14,218 nt of DNA from an uncultured Desulfobacterium sp. (GCA_937124525.1 CAKZLA010000486.1:1-14218); one strand, 5' to 3'. Positions 6,788-14,218 are shown, numbered from the stretch's first letter. The notes: generated by a model from the letters alone, not told the origin. Program-made: numbers and translations.

Positions 6788-7290
6788 CTCAGCTTCTTGA
6801 TCTGCCGATATAGATCACGGCCCTTGTTTTGACAGGCTTCTCCACTGAAATAAAGAGGTCCAAAAACAAATATTAAATTTTTATTATTGTCAACAGGTTG
6901 TAATTAAAGCGTATATTTTTCAAACCAAAAAACGACTCAAAATGGCCAAAATTGTGGCCAAGCCCGAATCGCTTGATGGATGAAGCAAAAATTTAAGATA
7001 AAGATGGAAGATAATCATTGAAGCAAACCTCTTTTAATTGTATGTTCCTGGAATTTGTTGTGATTTGCAATAATTAATTGTAGATCAATTCATTAGACAT
7101 TATACTTATTTTTGCTTAAATACTTAATTTTATTGAATTTTATAAAATAAACTTCGTAATCAAATCAATAGGTTATGAAACAGTCAACAACCCTGAGCTA
7201 AAGACTCAGGGGCTTTCTTGCCGGTTTTCTATAAATACAATGTCTATTATTACAATAAACTGAACAACTCTTTCATAAAAAGGGGTTTAC
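6788..7290. other. AT-rich gene-free stretch
   Basis: No ORF with a credible ribosome site or family signature was found on either strand. It holds a short hairpin made of two TGGCCA copies (6943-6948 and 6955-6960), very AT-rich sequence from about 7020 to 7180, and the IS-like hairpin at 7191-7211. The promoter of the peptidase gene must lie in its right part, but I cannot place it with confidence. Confidence 0.5.
7181..7219. mobile_element. Orphan hairpin resembling an IS200/IS605-type end
   Basis: CCCTGAG (7191-7197) and CTCAGGG (7205-7211) form a perfect 7-bp stem around CTAAAGA, flanked by CAACAA on the left and GCTTTCTTG on the right. IS200/IS605 elements and their TnpB-associated guide RNAs end in subterminal hairpins of this look, with a G/C stem, a CTAAAG-like loop and a following GGGGCTTTC. 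No tnpA or tnpB reading frame lies nearby, so it would be a relic or a mini-element end. A terminator is the alternative, but no gene ends within 450 bp upstream on the plus strand. Confidence 0.4.
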
Positions 7291-8658
7291 TTGAACTTAT
7301 CACACCGTCTTTTTTTCTTATTCATATCAGCACTCATTTTTATTTCACTGACCGGTATGGTTCCCCAGCAGACAGAACAGCTTGTTGAAAGCCAGACGGC
7401 ACTTCAATCAAAAGATACCCCGAATAAAGTCCCACAACACGTCACAAGTCTGCCCACCCCCTTACAGCATCCCTCGGAAAAACGATATTGCGGAATTGCC
7501 ATGGATGGCTACAGGCTTAAAACCTGCGTGGTAAAATCCGGGCAGACCCTGGCCCATCTGCTCAATCCCCATGGCATTTCCAATGCCGCTATTTTCCAGG
7601 CTGCCAAAACATCAAAGCCTGTTTTTGACGTTCGACGCATTAAAGCAGGTAACACCTATAGCCTGATTTCCTCCCCAGGGGAGGATAATAAGATAAAATA
7701 CTTTATATATGATCAAACATCCACAAACTACGTGGTTTTTGCTTTTGATAAGCCCATTCAGGTTTATACAGGGAAAAAAGAAATTCACATAAAAACCAGA
7801 ACCCTTTCTGGAACCATTACAAGTAATCTGTGGAACACAGCAAGGGATTCTGGAATGAGCCAGGATTTGATCTACGCCCTGGGGGATATCTTCGCCAGCA
7901 CCATGGATTTTCGTCATCTGCACCAGGGCGATGAATTTATGATCACCTTTGAAGAGCAATTTGTTCAAAATAAATGTGTTGGCATAGGAAAAATTAAAGC
8001 AGCACAACTCACCTGTTGTAATAAGATCTTCCAGGCCTTTGGATACGAGGAGAATGGGAGGGTCAGTTATTATGATGAACAAGGGAACAGCCTGGAAAAA
8101 TCCTTTTTAAAATGTCCCTTGAAGTACAGTCGAATCAGCTCAAAATTCACCACAAGGCGCCTTCATCCCATTAAACAAAAATACATGCCCCACCCCGGTA
8201 TTGATTATGCCGCCCCCAGGGGGACACCTATTAGAAGTGTGGGCGACGGAACCATCATTTTCATGGGGTACAGCAAAAGTGCCGGAAACTATATTAAAAT
8301 TAACCATGCCAGTGTGGGTATCAGTGAATATATGCACTTGTCAAAATTTAATGCCCGCATTAAAAAAAATCAAAAGGTTAAAAAAGGGCAGATAATAGGA
8401 TATGTGGGCAGCACTGGCTATGCCACGGGGCCCCACCTGGATTTAAGGTTTAAAAAGAACGGAAGGTATGTGGATTACAGCAAAATGAACCTGCCCACCG
8501 GTAAATCATTGGCCCCCCCCCATAAAGAAATATTCCTGAAACAGGTGTCCACGATAAAACAGCAATGGGAAGATGCCCCAAGACTCTCTTTACATATTCC
8601 AGCAAAAAAGCCTGATATTAAAACGAATCCTAAAAAAATAACCATAAAAACAGAGTAA
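7291..8658 (+). CDS. M23-family murein endopeptidase (MepM/YebA-like)
   Basis: This is a 455-residue envelope protein with an N-terminal signal or anchor helix (LFFLFISALIFISLTGMV, 7-24). A LysM/OapA-like segment follows from about 75 to 130 (TCVVKSGQTLAHLLNPHGIS), then a linker beta domain, and the M23 (LytM) metallopeptidase domain at about 298-395. The first zinc ligands are H301 and D305 in HPGIDYAAP, and a catalytic histidine is H349 in EYMHLS. The last motif is GPHLDLRF, with H382 and D384, where most M23 enzymes have HxH, so the third zinc ligand is changed to aspartate. Family members cut peptide cross-links in peptidoglycan. The TTG start has AAGGGG 7 nt upstream. The C-terminal tail is lysine- and proline-rich. 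Confidence 0.9.
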   Translation: MNLSHRLFFLFISALIFISLTGMVPQQTEQLVESQTALQSKDTPNKVPQHVTSLPTPLQHPSEKRYCGIAMDGYRLKTCVVKSGQTLAHLLNPHGISNAAIFQAAKTSKPVFDVRRIKAGNTYSLISSPGEDNKIKYFIYDQTSTNYVVFAFDKPIQVYTGKKEIHIKTRTLSGTITSNLWNTARDSGMSQDLIYALGDIFASTMDFRHLHQGDEFMITFEEQFVQNKCVGIGKIKAAQLTCCNKIFQAFGYEENGRVSYYDEQGNSLEKSFLKCPLKYSRISSKFTTRRLHPIKQKYMPHPGIDYAAPRGTPIRSVGDGTIIFMGYSKSAGNYIKINHASVGISEYMHLSKFNARIKKNQKVKKGQIIGYVGSTGYATGPHLDLRFKKNGRYVDYSKMNLPTGKSLAPPHKEIFLKQVSTIKQQWEDAPRLSLHIPAKKPDIKTNPKKITIKTE

Positions 8659-8674
8659 AACTTCGATGACCAGT

Positions 8675-8718
8675 CTACCCCGGCAGACAAGAATTCTAAT
8701 TTTGACTGCCCAGGGTAG
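8675..8718. repeat. Bulged inverted repeat after the peptidase gene
   Basis: CTACCC-C-GGCAG (8675-8686) pairs with CTGCC-CA-GGGTAG (8706-8718): eleven base pairs with a small internal bulge and a 19-nt loop containing GAATTC. No T-run follows, so it is not a standard terminator. It starts 17 bp after the peptidase stop and might protect the mRNA end. Confidence 0.5.
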
Positions 8719-9035
8719 TTCATGGATCAACATAAAACGTCGTGATATCGCGAAAGACCTACTACATCAAATCATAAGTTCGTCGGGTATTCGTCGTCTA
8801 AAGGAACCCTTTGAATTTAGGATATATTTTAGTTTCATTAAACCCCGAGGAATTTATGATTCGGTGTACTACGCTGTCCCATCAATGCCCCAACATTCCT
8901 TCATATTGACTCCATAATCGCCAATGATAAATTCCCCCGCTATTGCGCAGAATTAATTCAGGTAAAAAAATAACGGAATCTTTCTTGATTTTAATATGTT
9001 TTTTATTTACCATACCCAGTCAGCACGTGAAGCAT

Positions 9036-9051
9036 AAGCAATATATAGACA
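9036..9051 (+). promoter_or_regulatory. Lone NrdR-core-like site
   Basis: The ten bases CAATATATAG at 9039-9048 are identical to the cores of the two nrdJ boxes. It lies about 85 bp upstream of the CBS-protein gene. No partner site is found 31 bp to either side, and chance is possible in this AT-rich region. Confidence 0.2.
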
Positions 9052-9132
9052 AAAATGAATTTCGTAAATTTTATTCATGAATTTTTTCCATTGCTTTTTT
9101 CACCTCCAACCATTCCATAGAAGGAGTTCATT

Positions 9133-9606
9133 ATGACACTGAGGGCCAGGGATATCATGGTAAAATCGTTTGATATGATCTACAAAGATGCCACCATTGC
9201 GCAGGCCATTGAAAAAATTACCCATGGACGGGTGAGGGAAAGCGGACATAAAACCACCAGCCTCATGGTCATTGATGAATATAACCACCTGGCCGGGGTT
9301 ATCACCATGTTTGACATCCTTTACCATTTAAGGCCATCCTTTCTTAATTATGGTATTAACGGTGATGAACTGGTCTGGAATGATCCCCAGATAACAAAAC
9401 TAATTGATGAGCTTAAAGCCAAAAAAGTGGGTCAACTCATGAGTGACAACGTCACCGGGGCTTCACCGGACGATGACATCATTGTTATACTGGACCGCAT
9501 GATTAAAAATAATTATCATCGCCTGCCAGTGCTGGAAAATAATTTCCCCATTGGTGTGGTTTATGTGGCAGATATTTATTCCAGTCTGTTCGCCCAGAAT
9601 GGCTGA
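9133..9606 (+). CDS. Two-CBS-domain protein
   Basis: The 157 residues are almost wholly a CBS pair. The first CBS motif runs from ARDIMVKSFDMIYKDATIAQ to LMVIDEYNHLAGVITMFDIL (about 5-64). The second runs from VGQLMSDNVTGASPDDDI to HRLPVLENNFPIGVVYVADI (about 99-148). Paired CBS motifs bind adenosine nucleotides and act as energy sensors; stand-alone proteins like this one have varied or unknown partners. The ATG has AAGGAG 8 nt upstream. The J-domain gene follows 70 bp downstream on the same strand, so co-transcription is possible. Confidence 0.92.
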   Translation: MTLRARDIMVKSFDMIYKDATIAQAIEKITHGRVRESGHKTTSLMVIDEYNHLAGVITMFDILYHLRPSFLNYGINGDELVWNDPQITKLIDELKAKKVGQLMSDNVTGASPDDDIIVILDRMIKNNYHRLPVLENNFPIGVVYVADIYSSLFAQNG

Positions 9607-9676
9607 CAAGGCCATGCCTGCCCATGAGCATGTGATCATATGAGTTAAGTCCCCCAGAGAAAAGAACAAAAAAACT

Positions 9677-10444
9677 ATGACAACAATTGATTATTACAAC
9701 GCATTGAATATTACCAGGCAGGCAGATCCAACGGAAATAAAGCAGGCTTATAAAAAAATGGCCATCCGGTTTCATCCGGATAGAAATCCGGATGATGAAA
9801 ATGCCGCAGAAAAAATGGCCCAGTTAAATGAAGCCTATGCAGTTCTCTCCAATCCCGAAAAAAGACAACATTATGATCAGCTTCGGGACCAATTCGGAGA
9901 TGGTGCCACCGGACAGTTTCGTCAAAGAAATAACTATAATGATATCCTGAAAGAATCTGACATTGAAAAAATATTCCAGGAGATTGCGGATAATTTTGGC
10001 ATTCGGGGATTTAACGAATTATTTAAATCAGGTAGAACCCACGGTGGGGGATTTTTCATATTTGGCACCTTTGGTCACCACCGTGGAAATCGTCCACGCG
10101 GTTCCAGCAGAAATATCCTCCAGGGGTTTGGCAAAACCCTTTTGAACAATGTGCTCTCCCAGACCTTGAAGGCCCCTGACATGGACAAAGGCCTCAACAG
10201 TTACGACACCATTACCCTGTCTGAGTCCCACGTAAAAAAAGGGGGCCCCTATGCCTATTATCATAAGAAACAGGATAAAAAGCTCATTGTTAAAATTCCT
10301 AAAAATATCCAGGAGGGCCGCAAAATAAGGTTGAAGGGACTGGGCAAAGAAGATCCTATCTCTGGAGAAAAGGGAGATCTTTATCTTACCATTTCCATCA
10401 AAAACAATTTAATATCAAAGGTGAAAAAGTTTTTACTCAAGTAA
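9677..10444 (+). CDS. J-domain co-chaperone without zinc finger
   Basis: Residues 4-70 are a J domain with the HPD triad at 33-35 (AIRFHPDRNP), which stimulates the ATPase of a DnaK-type Hsp70. YAVLSNPEKRQHYD is the typical end of helix III to IV. A glycine/phenylalanine-rich stretch follows (GGGFFIFGTFGHHRG, about 123-137), then a shortened C-terminal part. In that part KKLIVKIPKNIQEGRKIRLK and the following GEKGDLYLTI resemble one DnaJ/CbpA beta-sandwich. The CXXCXGXG repeats of true DnaJ are absent, so this is a type B/C J-protein of 255 residues, shorter than CbpA (about 306). No strong ribosome site is seen. The gene ends facing the propeller gene. Confidence 0.9.
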   Translation: MTTIDYYNALNITRQADPTEIKQAYKKMAIRFHPDRNPDDENAAEKMAQLNEAYAVLSNPEKRQHYDQLRDQFGDGATGQFRQRNNYNDILKESDIEKIFQEIADNFGIRGFNELFKSGRTHGGGFFIFGTFGHHRGNRPRGSSRNILQGFGKTLLNNVLSQTLKAPDMDKGLNSYDTITLSESHVKKGGPYAYYHKKQDKKLIVKIPKNIQEGRKIRLKGLGKEDPISGEKGDLYLTISIKNNLISKVKKFLLK

Positions 10445-10549
10445 GGGAGCCCGGAAGTAATTTAATAGTATATGGATTTGTAATTTTTAACACAAAGTAA
10501 ACACCATGCAATTTTGACCTAAACTGAAATATTGGGCCAAATAGAAGCC

Positions 10550-10562
10550 CGCCCACAGGGCG
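10550..10562 (-). terminator. Small G/C hairpin between two convergent genes
   Basis: CGCCC-TGT-GGGCG on the minus strand starts right at the stop of the propeller gene and is followed by GGCTTCTATTT. The stem has five G-C pairs but only a poor T-run, so termination is uncertain. Confidence 0.3.
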
Positions 10563-11555
10563 CTAATTTAATATTATTTCAAGGCGATACAGAGGGGCTG
10601 GAAGTTTTTCAGATGTAAGATAGAGCCATTGTCCATCCAGACTCAGACACATGGCCTCCCGCTGGATAAGGGAGCCCAGACCCACCAGGGGAAGCTGGAT
10701 TATCCCAGGATCAGCAGTAAAACAAGATGCCCACGTCTGGTGATTTTTTTTTGAATATAAATAGGCATGTTTATAGGTTAAGATCACCAGGCACTGTCCA
10801 TTCGGTGTTATATCCATTGCCGTGGGCTGGGATCGATTTCGGCCATAGGGCTGGATGAGATCTTCTGGGTTGGGCCGGGGAATGGTGGCGATCCGGGCTA
10901 TTTTTTTCGCCGTCACAATGCCCTGCCCCGGTGGGGGGGAAAGCGGCAGTGTATACAGTTGTGGAAAATCATCCCGTTTGCTCAAAAGCAGGCATTGTTC
11001 CGTCGCCACATCCACAGTAACCGCCTCACAATCCCGGGGACCGTCTTCGTACTGAAAATTAATCTGCCACCGGAGATGGACACTTTTGGGGAAAAGACCA
11101 TGGGCCGTTACCACCGGTTCTTCAATAATATAAAGGGTACAGTTTTTTCTTTTGCCCTTGTTGTCACCGGTGTCGGCAATCAATAAATAGGCTGTATTCT
11201 TCCATTCAAAGGAGGCCATATCTTCCCAGTCAATATTTTTTGCACTGGCCAGATGTACTTGCCCCATTCCCTTTCCATCTTTTGACAGGGCATAGATAAC
11301 GGCATCATCGCCACTGTCATTGTTCACCCATAACAGATCATTCTGCAGGTGTGAGGCTGCCATTCCCGATGCTTCGTCAATTTTTTTATTGGAAATATTC
11401 CCTATGAATTCTGCTTCGCCAAACATTGCTTTATGGGAGGAGAGACGGCTCTCCCCGGCAAATGCCAGGGGAAACATACAAAAAAAACACACACTCCAAT
11501 AAAAGAATTTCAGGAAGACACCTTGTTTTTGTTTTACACGAAAATTCAAGTTCAT
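10563..11555 (-). CDS. Secreted protein, probable beta-propeller, function unknown
   Basis: The start is placed at the ATG at 11555, with GGGAAG about 6 nt upstream. A longer frame to a TTG at 11624 would only add an atypical leader ahead of the signal peptide. The 330-residue protein begins with a signal peptide (hydrophobic residues 14-30, cleavage likely after AFA33). The mature part has segments repeated in style rather than sequence: DEASGMAAS (60-68), LLWVNNDSGDDAVIYAL, NIDWEDMASFEW (107-118) and YLLIADTGDNKGKR (123-136). A later strand set includes QPTAMDITPNGQCLVILTY. Asp/Gly turns between short strands suggest a six- or seven-bladed propeller. I recall this pattern from uncharacterised bacterial proteins and give no enzymatic role. 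It follows the HyuA fusion by 75 bp on the same strand. Confidence 0.8.
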   Translation of the reverse strand: MNLNFRVKQKQGVFLKFFYWSVCFFCMFPLAFAGESRLSSHKAMFGEAEFIGNISNKKIDEASGMAASHLQNDLLWVNNDSGDDAVIYALSKDGKGMGQVHLASAKNIDWEDMASFEWKNTAYLLIADTGDNKGKRKNCTLYIIEEPVVTAHGLFPKSVHLRWQINFQYEDGPRDCEAVTVDVATEQCLLLSKRDDFPQLYTLPLSPPPGQGIVTAKKIARIATIPRPNPEDLIQPYGRNRSQPTAMDITPNGQCLVILTYKHAYLYSKKNHQTWASCFTADPGIIQLPLVGLGSLIQREAMCLSLDGQWLYLTSEKLPAPLYRLEIILN

Positions 11556-11601
11556 TTTATACTTCCCATTTCTTTTTACTGCATTATTTGTTGTGGCAGC
11601 A

Positions 11602-11622
11602 GGTTTTATTGCAATTAAAACC
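11602..11622. repeat. Perfect AT-rich inverted repeat between two minus-strand genes
   Basis: GGTTTTA (11602-11608) and TAAAACC (11616-11622) flank TTGCAAT, beginning 9 bp beyond the stop of the hydantoinase-family gene. It could be a weak terminator or a protein site; no T-run follows on the minus strand. Confidence 0.35.
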
Positions 11623-11630
11623 AAACGTGT

Positions 11631-14138
11631 TTATTCATTAACCGCCCTCAGCACCATATCCGGACTGCCCGAAAGGGTTGCCACAATGGTGCGGCCCAGA
11701 AAAAGCGGAATACCGCCCCCGGTATTTACCACCCGATCCTCAATGTCCATGGCAACGGTTTTACGGCTGGTACCGGCAGTTCGTCCCAACTTCTGGACAT
11801 GATCTTTAAGATATTCAACGGCCCAGGCTTCAGCTTGGCCAATACTGATGAACTGTTGATTTCCGGCCACGCCTTCCACAACAAAGCGTCCAAAACTATT
11901 CGTCTTTATGGAGAGTTTCCGCTTGATCATTATGTGGCTGGTGATGGCCCCCACAGCATTGGCCACATCGGCATCTTCGGGGATAATCACCCGGGCGTTG
12001 AGCCGTTTCCCGGCCTGGGGTAGAAAATAATGTACCGGCGCACCAATGCCGATGACCGAATGATTAAACTGGGCAGTGATGGCATAACGACTGTTTTCCG
12101 GGTTCACAATCTGTTTCATTAATTGTTTAAATACCGGCGTATTTTCCATCTCATCCATGGCAAAATCCCGGGCCATCTGCTTTTTCAACAGCTCCAGGGC
12201 AAGATCCATTTCCACCTGGTTCAAAAGGCTCTCTATCAACTCTTTTTTTGTTTTTTTTGAAAAAAGAGACATGATGCTCACCATGAAATGGGCAGGATCT
12301 GCATCCCATTTGGAGAATTGACCTTTTACGTGCAAAAGGTCCGTGGGGGTCAAGCCGCATCGTTGCACCAGCCCACTCTCCTCCAGCCGTTCCAGGGGAA
12401 GAAATTGTACTGCCAGTATGTTAAGATGGGGTAATAGTTCTTCCGGTGTATGGGGCCGTTTTCTAAGCAGATCATATACTTTTTGCTCTTTGGGGGTGGG
12501 CTCAAAGGAAAATTTGCCTTCCATGGCCACCAGAAGGGTCTGGGAAAGCATGGAAAGTTGATGGCTTTCCATGTACTGTAAAGCACGTTTAACCCCCTGG
12601 GGATGTGCGGCATTGGCCCATACAATGGGACCCACCCGGCGGGGTCCAATGACAAACTCATCCCGGTTCCACCGAATAAGGCTGTCGCCCCCCAGTCCCA
12701 CCGTACGCATATCCAGGGCCTTGACATGGGTGACAAAGCCCCCCACATTGGCACCGCTTTCGCATACATCCACAAGCCCTTCACAGATATCTGCCGTGTC
12801 CGTGGTGGTGCCGCCCATGTCCACCACCATGGCCTCTTCTAAACCGGTGAGAAGCTTGGCACCGGCCACACTGGCTGCCGGACCGGATAATACGGTTTCC
12901 ACGGGACGCTCTTCGGCCATGGCAGCCGACATAAGGGTTCCATCCCCCTTGACCACCATCACCGGCGCATGGATACCCCGTTTTTTCAAAACATCACCCA
13001 GCTCCCGGAAAAATTTAATCATCCGGGGAATAATGCGGGCATTGAGCACCGCTGTCTGGGCTCGGATCACAAAATTGAGCAGATCGGAAAGTTCATGGCC
13101 ACAACAGGCCACCAGTCCTGTTTCCTCATTGATAATTTGTTTCACCGCCAGTTCATGGGCAGGATTTACGGCCCCGGCAAATCCGGAAACAGCAAAGGCG
13201 GTGACACCATCTTTATCCACCATATGGCGCACTGCGTTGCGAATTTCATCTTCATCCACGGGTTCAACTTCACCGCCGCTGATGTTGATCTGCCCTTTTA
13301 CATTACACCTTGGGGTATGGGAAATAAGCTCATCAGCCACATGACCGCCATTGACCATGAGAATCAGGCCCGTCTTCTGCCCCTCCCCCTCCACAATGGC
13401 GTTGGTGGCAAGGGTGGTGGAAACAGACACCAGCTCCACCTTGGAGAGCACATCCGGATCAATGCCGGACAAAACCTCGTCAATGCCAATGGAAAAATCC
13501 CATTTGGTGGTCAATGCCTTATTTTTATCAACAATTCTTTTATCATTAAAATCATACACAGAGACGTCGGTGTAAGTTCCCCCGGCATCAATGCCCAGAC
13601 CATAGTGGATGGAGAGGCCAGCATTGTCCTCTTCATCATACACCAGGTGGCGGGGTTCTCCCCGCCCGGGAATAGCGCTGTCACTGTCCGGTGCAGAATC
13701 AAGACCATTTGCCAGGGCTGAAAAAATAGTGACATGGCCCGGTGGGACGATGACAATCTCCCCGTCGGAGATCTCCTGGGTGAGCAACCGGGTCATCAAA
13801 GAGGTATCCCCGGGAATACGTTCATATTTCCAATTATATTTTTCCGCCATTTTCCGGGCATGTTCGGCAGATTTTTGTGCTGTACCAATACCCGTGTCAA
13901 TAAAAGCGGCCCGCTGATAATTGTGATGCCAGGAACTGAAAAAATCAATGATTTTGCCGCCCCCCTCTTCTCCGTATTGGTCTTTTAAATCCTGACACCC
14001 CATGGACTCCGTTCCCACCCATATTTTTTCAGGTTCCTTTTCTCTTGGGGCTTCTTTTTCCCTGTACCATCCGGCAGAAATGTAAAAAGTACCGGGATAT
14101 TTTTCAAATTCTTTCCTGTAAGCACTATCACTGCCCAT
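11631..14138 (-). CDS. DUF1638-hydantoinase/oxoprolinase (ASKHA) fusion, 5' end uncertain
   Basis: The 835 readable residues hold two parts. Residues 1 to about 145 resemble the C-terminal portion of DUF1638: FEKYPGTFYISAGWYREKE (11-29), IWVGTESMGCQDLKDQYGEE, AAFIDTGIG and YERIPGDTSLMTRLL. From about 178 a hydantoinase_A/oxoprolinase fold begins. Its first phosphate loop is GLGIDAGGTYTDVS (180-193), its second is VVDMGGTTTDTADI (438-451), and GLGGDS (481-486) and GIGAP (697-701) are further nucleotide-site motifs. Such proteins are ATP-using ASKHA enzymes that include hydantoinases, 5-oxoprolinases and carboxylase subunits; no HyuB-type partner is present here. Upstream of the ATG the frame stays open to 14180 (GEGARGPNDCIALF before M1), which also looks like DUF1638, and is then closed by two stops. 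The true start may therefore lie beyond the window, behind a frameshift. Substrate unknown. Confidence 0.85.
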   Translation of the reverse strand: MGSDSAYRKEFEKYPGTFYISAGWYREKEAPREKEPEKIWVGTESMGCQDLKDQYGEEGGGKIIDFFSSWHHNYQRAAFIDTGIGTAQKSAEHARKMAEKYNWKYERIPGDTSLMTRLLTQEISDGEIVIVPPGHVTIFSALANGLDSAPDSDSAIPGRGEPRHLVYDEEDNAGLSIHYGLGIDAGGTYTDVSVYDFNDKRIVDKNKALTTKWDFSIGIDEVLSGIDPDVLSKVELVSVSTTLATNAIVEGEGQKTGLILMVNGGHVADELISHTPRCNVKGQINISGGEVEPVDEDEIRNAVRHMVDKDGVTAFAVSGFAGAVNPAHELAVKQIINEETGLVACCGHELSDLLNFVIRAQTAVLNARIIPRMIKFFRELGDVLKKRGIHAPVMVVKGDGTLMSAAMAEERPVETVLSGPAASVAGAKLLTGLEEAMVVDMGGTTTDTADICEGLVDVCESGANVGGFVTHVKALDMRTVGLGGDSLIRWNRDEFVIGPRRVGPIVWANAAHPQGVKRALQYMESHQLSMLSQTLLVAMEGKFSFEPTPKEQKVYDLLRKRPHTPEELLPHLNILAVQFLPLERLEESGLVQRCGLTPTDLLHVKGQFSKWDADPAHFMVSIMSLFSKKTKKELIESLLNQVEMDLALELLKKQMARDFAMDEMENTPVFKQLMKQIVNPENSRYAITAQFNHSVIGIGAPVHYFLPQAGKRLNARVIIPEDADVANAVGAITSHIMIKRKLSIKTNSFGRFVVEGVAGNQQFISIGQAEAWAVEYLKDHVQKLGRTAGTSRKTVAMDIEDRVVNTGGGIPLFLGRTIVATLSGSPDMVLRAVNE

Positions 14139-14218
14139 GAAAAGAGCAATACAGTCATTTGGTCCTCGTGCACCTTCTCCTCACTACACCCGTAGGTATA
14201 CCCTTAATTGTCTGGGTA

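Larger units (their letters stand above)
8659..9132. other. Gene-free stretch between peptidase and CBS-protein genes
   Basis: An 83-codon frame at 8666-8917 has no ribosome site and no recognisable domain, so I do not call it. The stretch holds a bulged inverted repeat at 8675-8718, two TTCGTCG copies (8779-8785, 8790-8796) and a lone NrdR-core-like site at 9039-9048. The part from 8730 to 8900 is less AT-rich than the rest and could be a decayed insertion, but nothing identifiable remains. Confidence 0.5.

Noticed and set aside
6943..6960. TGGCCA-AAATTG-TGGCCA hairpin
   Set aside because: TGGCCA is itself a palindrome, so two copies form a stem trivially. No T-run or neighbouring gene end gives it a role.
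8666..8917. 83-codon ORF after the peptidase gene
   Set aside because: It starts 7 bp after the peptidase stop without a ribosome site, runs through the inverted repeat, and has no recognisable domain.
11556..11624. N-terminal extension of the propeller protein to a TTG at 11624
   Set aside because: The extra 23 residues precede a clear signal peptide that starts at the ATG at 11555, which also has a reasonable ribosome site.
12571..13721. Long plus-strand ORFs (250-257 codons) opposite the hydantoinase-family gene
   Set aside because: They lie antisense to clear ASKHA motifs and have low-complexity Ser/Thr/Pro composition without domains, as expected for shadow frames.

Overview
The window reads as chromosomal DNA from an anaerobic Gram-negative bacterium, most likely a sulfate reducer of the Desulfobacterales (Desulfobacterota). 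This is inferred from the gene set: an adenosylcobalamin-dependent (class II) ribonucleotide reductase, a cysteine-motif flavoprotein, a DUF1638-hydantoinase fusion, a CcdA relic and the start of an Fe-S protein gene. No rRNA, tRNA or CRISPR array was seen, and no phage or transposase gene.

Layout. 1-198 (+) is the C-terminal LuxR-type helix-turn-helix of a regulator cut by the window edge. 284-2521 (-) is nrdJ, with two NrdR-box-like sites exactly 31 bp apart over a plausible promoter at 2589-2635. 2747-5126 holds five leftward ORFs: mntP (manganese efflux), a 42-codon relic that looks like the start of an Fe-S protein gene, and then a tight marR / PaaI-type thioesterase / flavoprotein unit. 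5344-5962 (+) is a deletion scar: a secreted thioredoxin-like gene without its C-terminal half runs out of frame into a CcdA/DsbD membrane protein without its N-terminal half. 6049-6729 (+) is an alpha/beta hydrolase of the KANL3/TEX30 type.

6730-7290 is an AT-rich gap with a candidate terminator and, at 7191-7211, a hairpin resembling an IS200/IS605 end without a transposase. 7291-8658 (+) is an M23 murein endopeptidase with an unusual HxD in place of HxH. 8659-9132 is non-coding as far as can be seen. 9133-9606 (+) encodes a two-CBS-domain protein and 9677-10444 (+) a zinc-finger-less J-domain protein. 10563-11555 (-) is a secreted, probably beta-propeller protein. 11631-14138 or beyond (-) is a large DUF1638-hydantoinase/oxoprolinase (ASKHA) fusion whose 5' end is interrupted by in-frame stops close to the window edge.

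Most of the window is housekeeping or accessory metabolism rather than one integrated system. The points most worth following are the DUF1638-HyuA fusion and its disturbed 5' end, the NrdR-type control region of nrdJ, and three signs of local decay: the thioredoxin/CcdA scar, the Fe-S gene relic and the orphan IS-like hairpin. Family assignments come from motifs recognised by eye; no database search was run.
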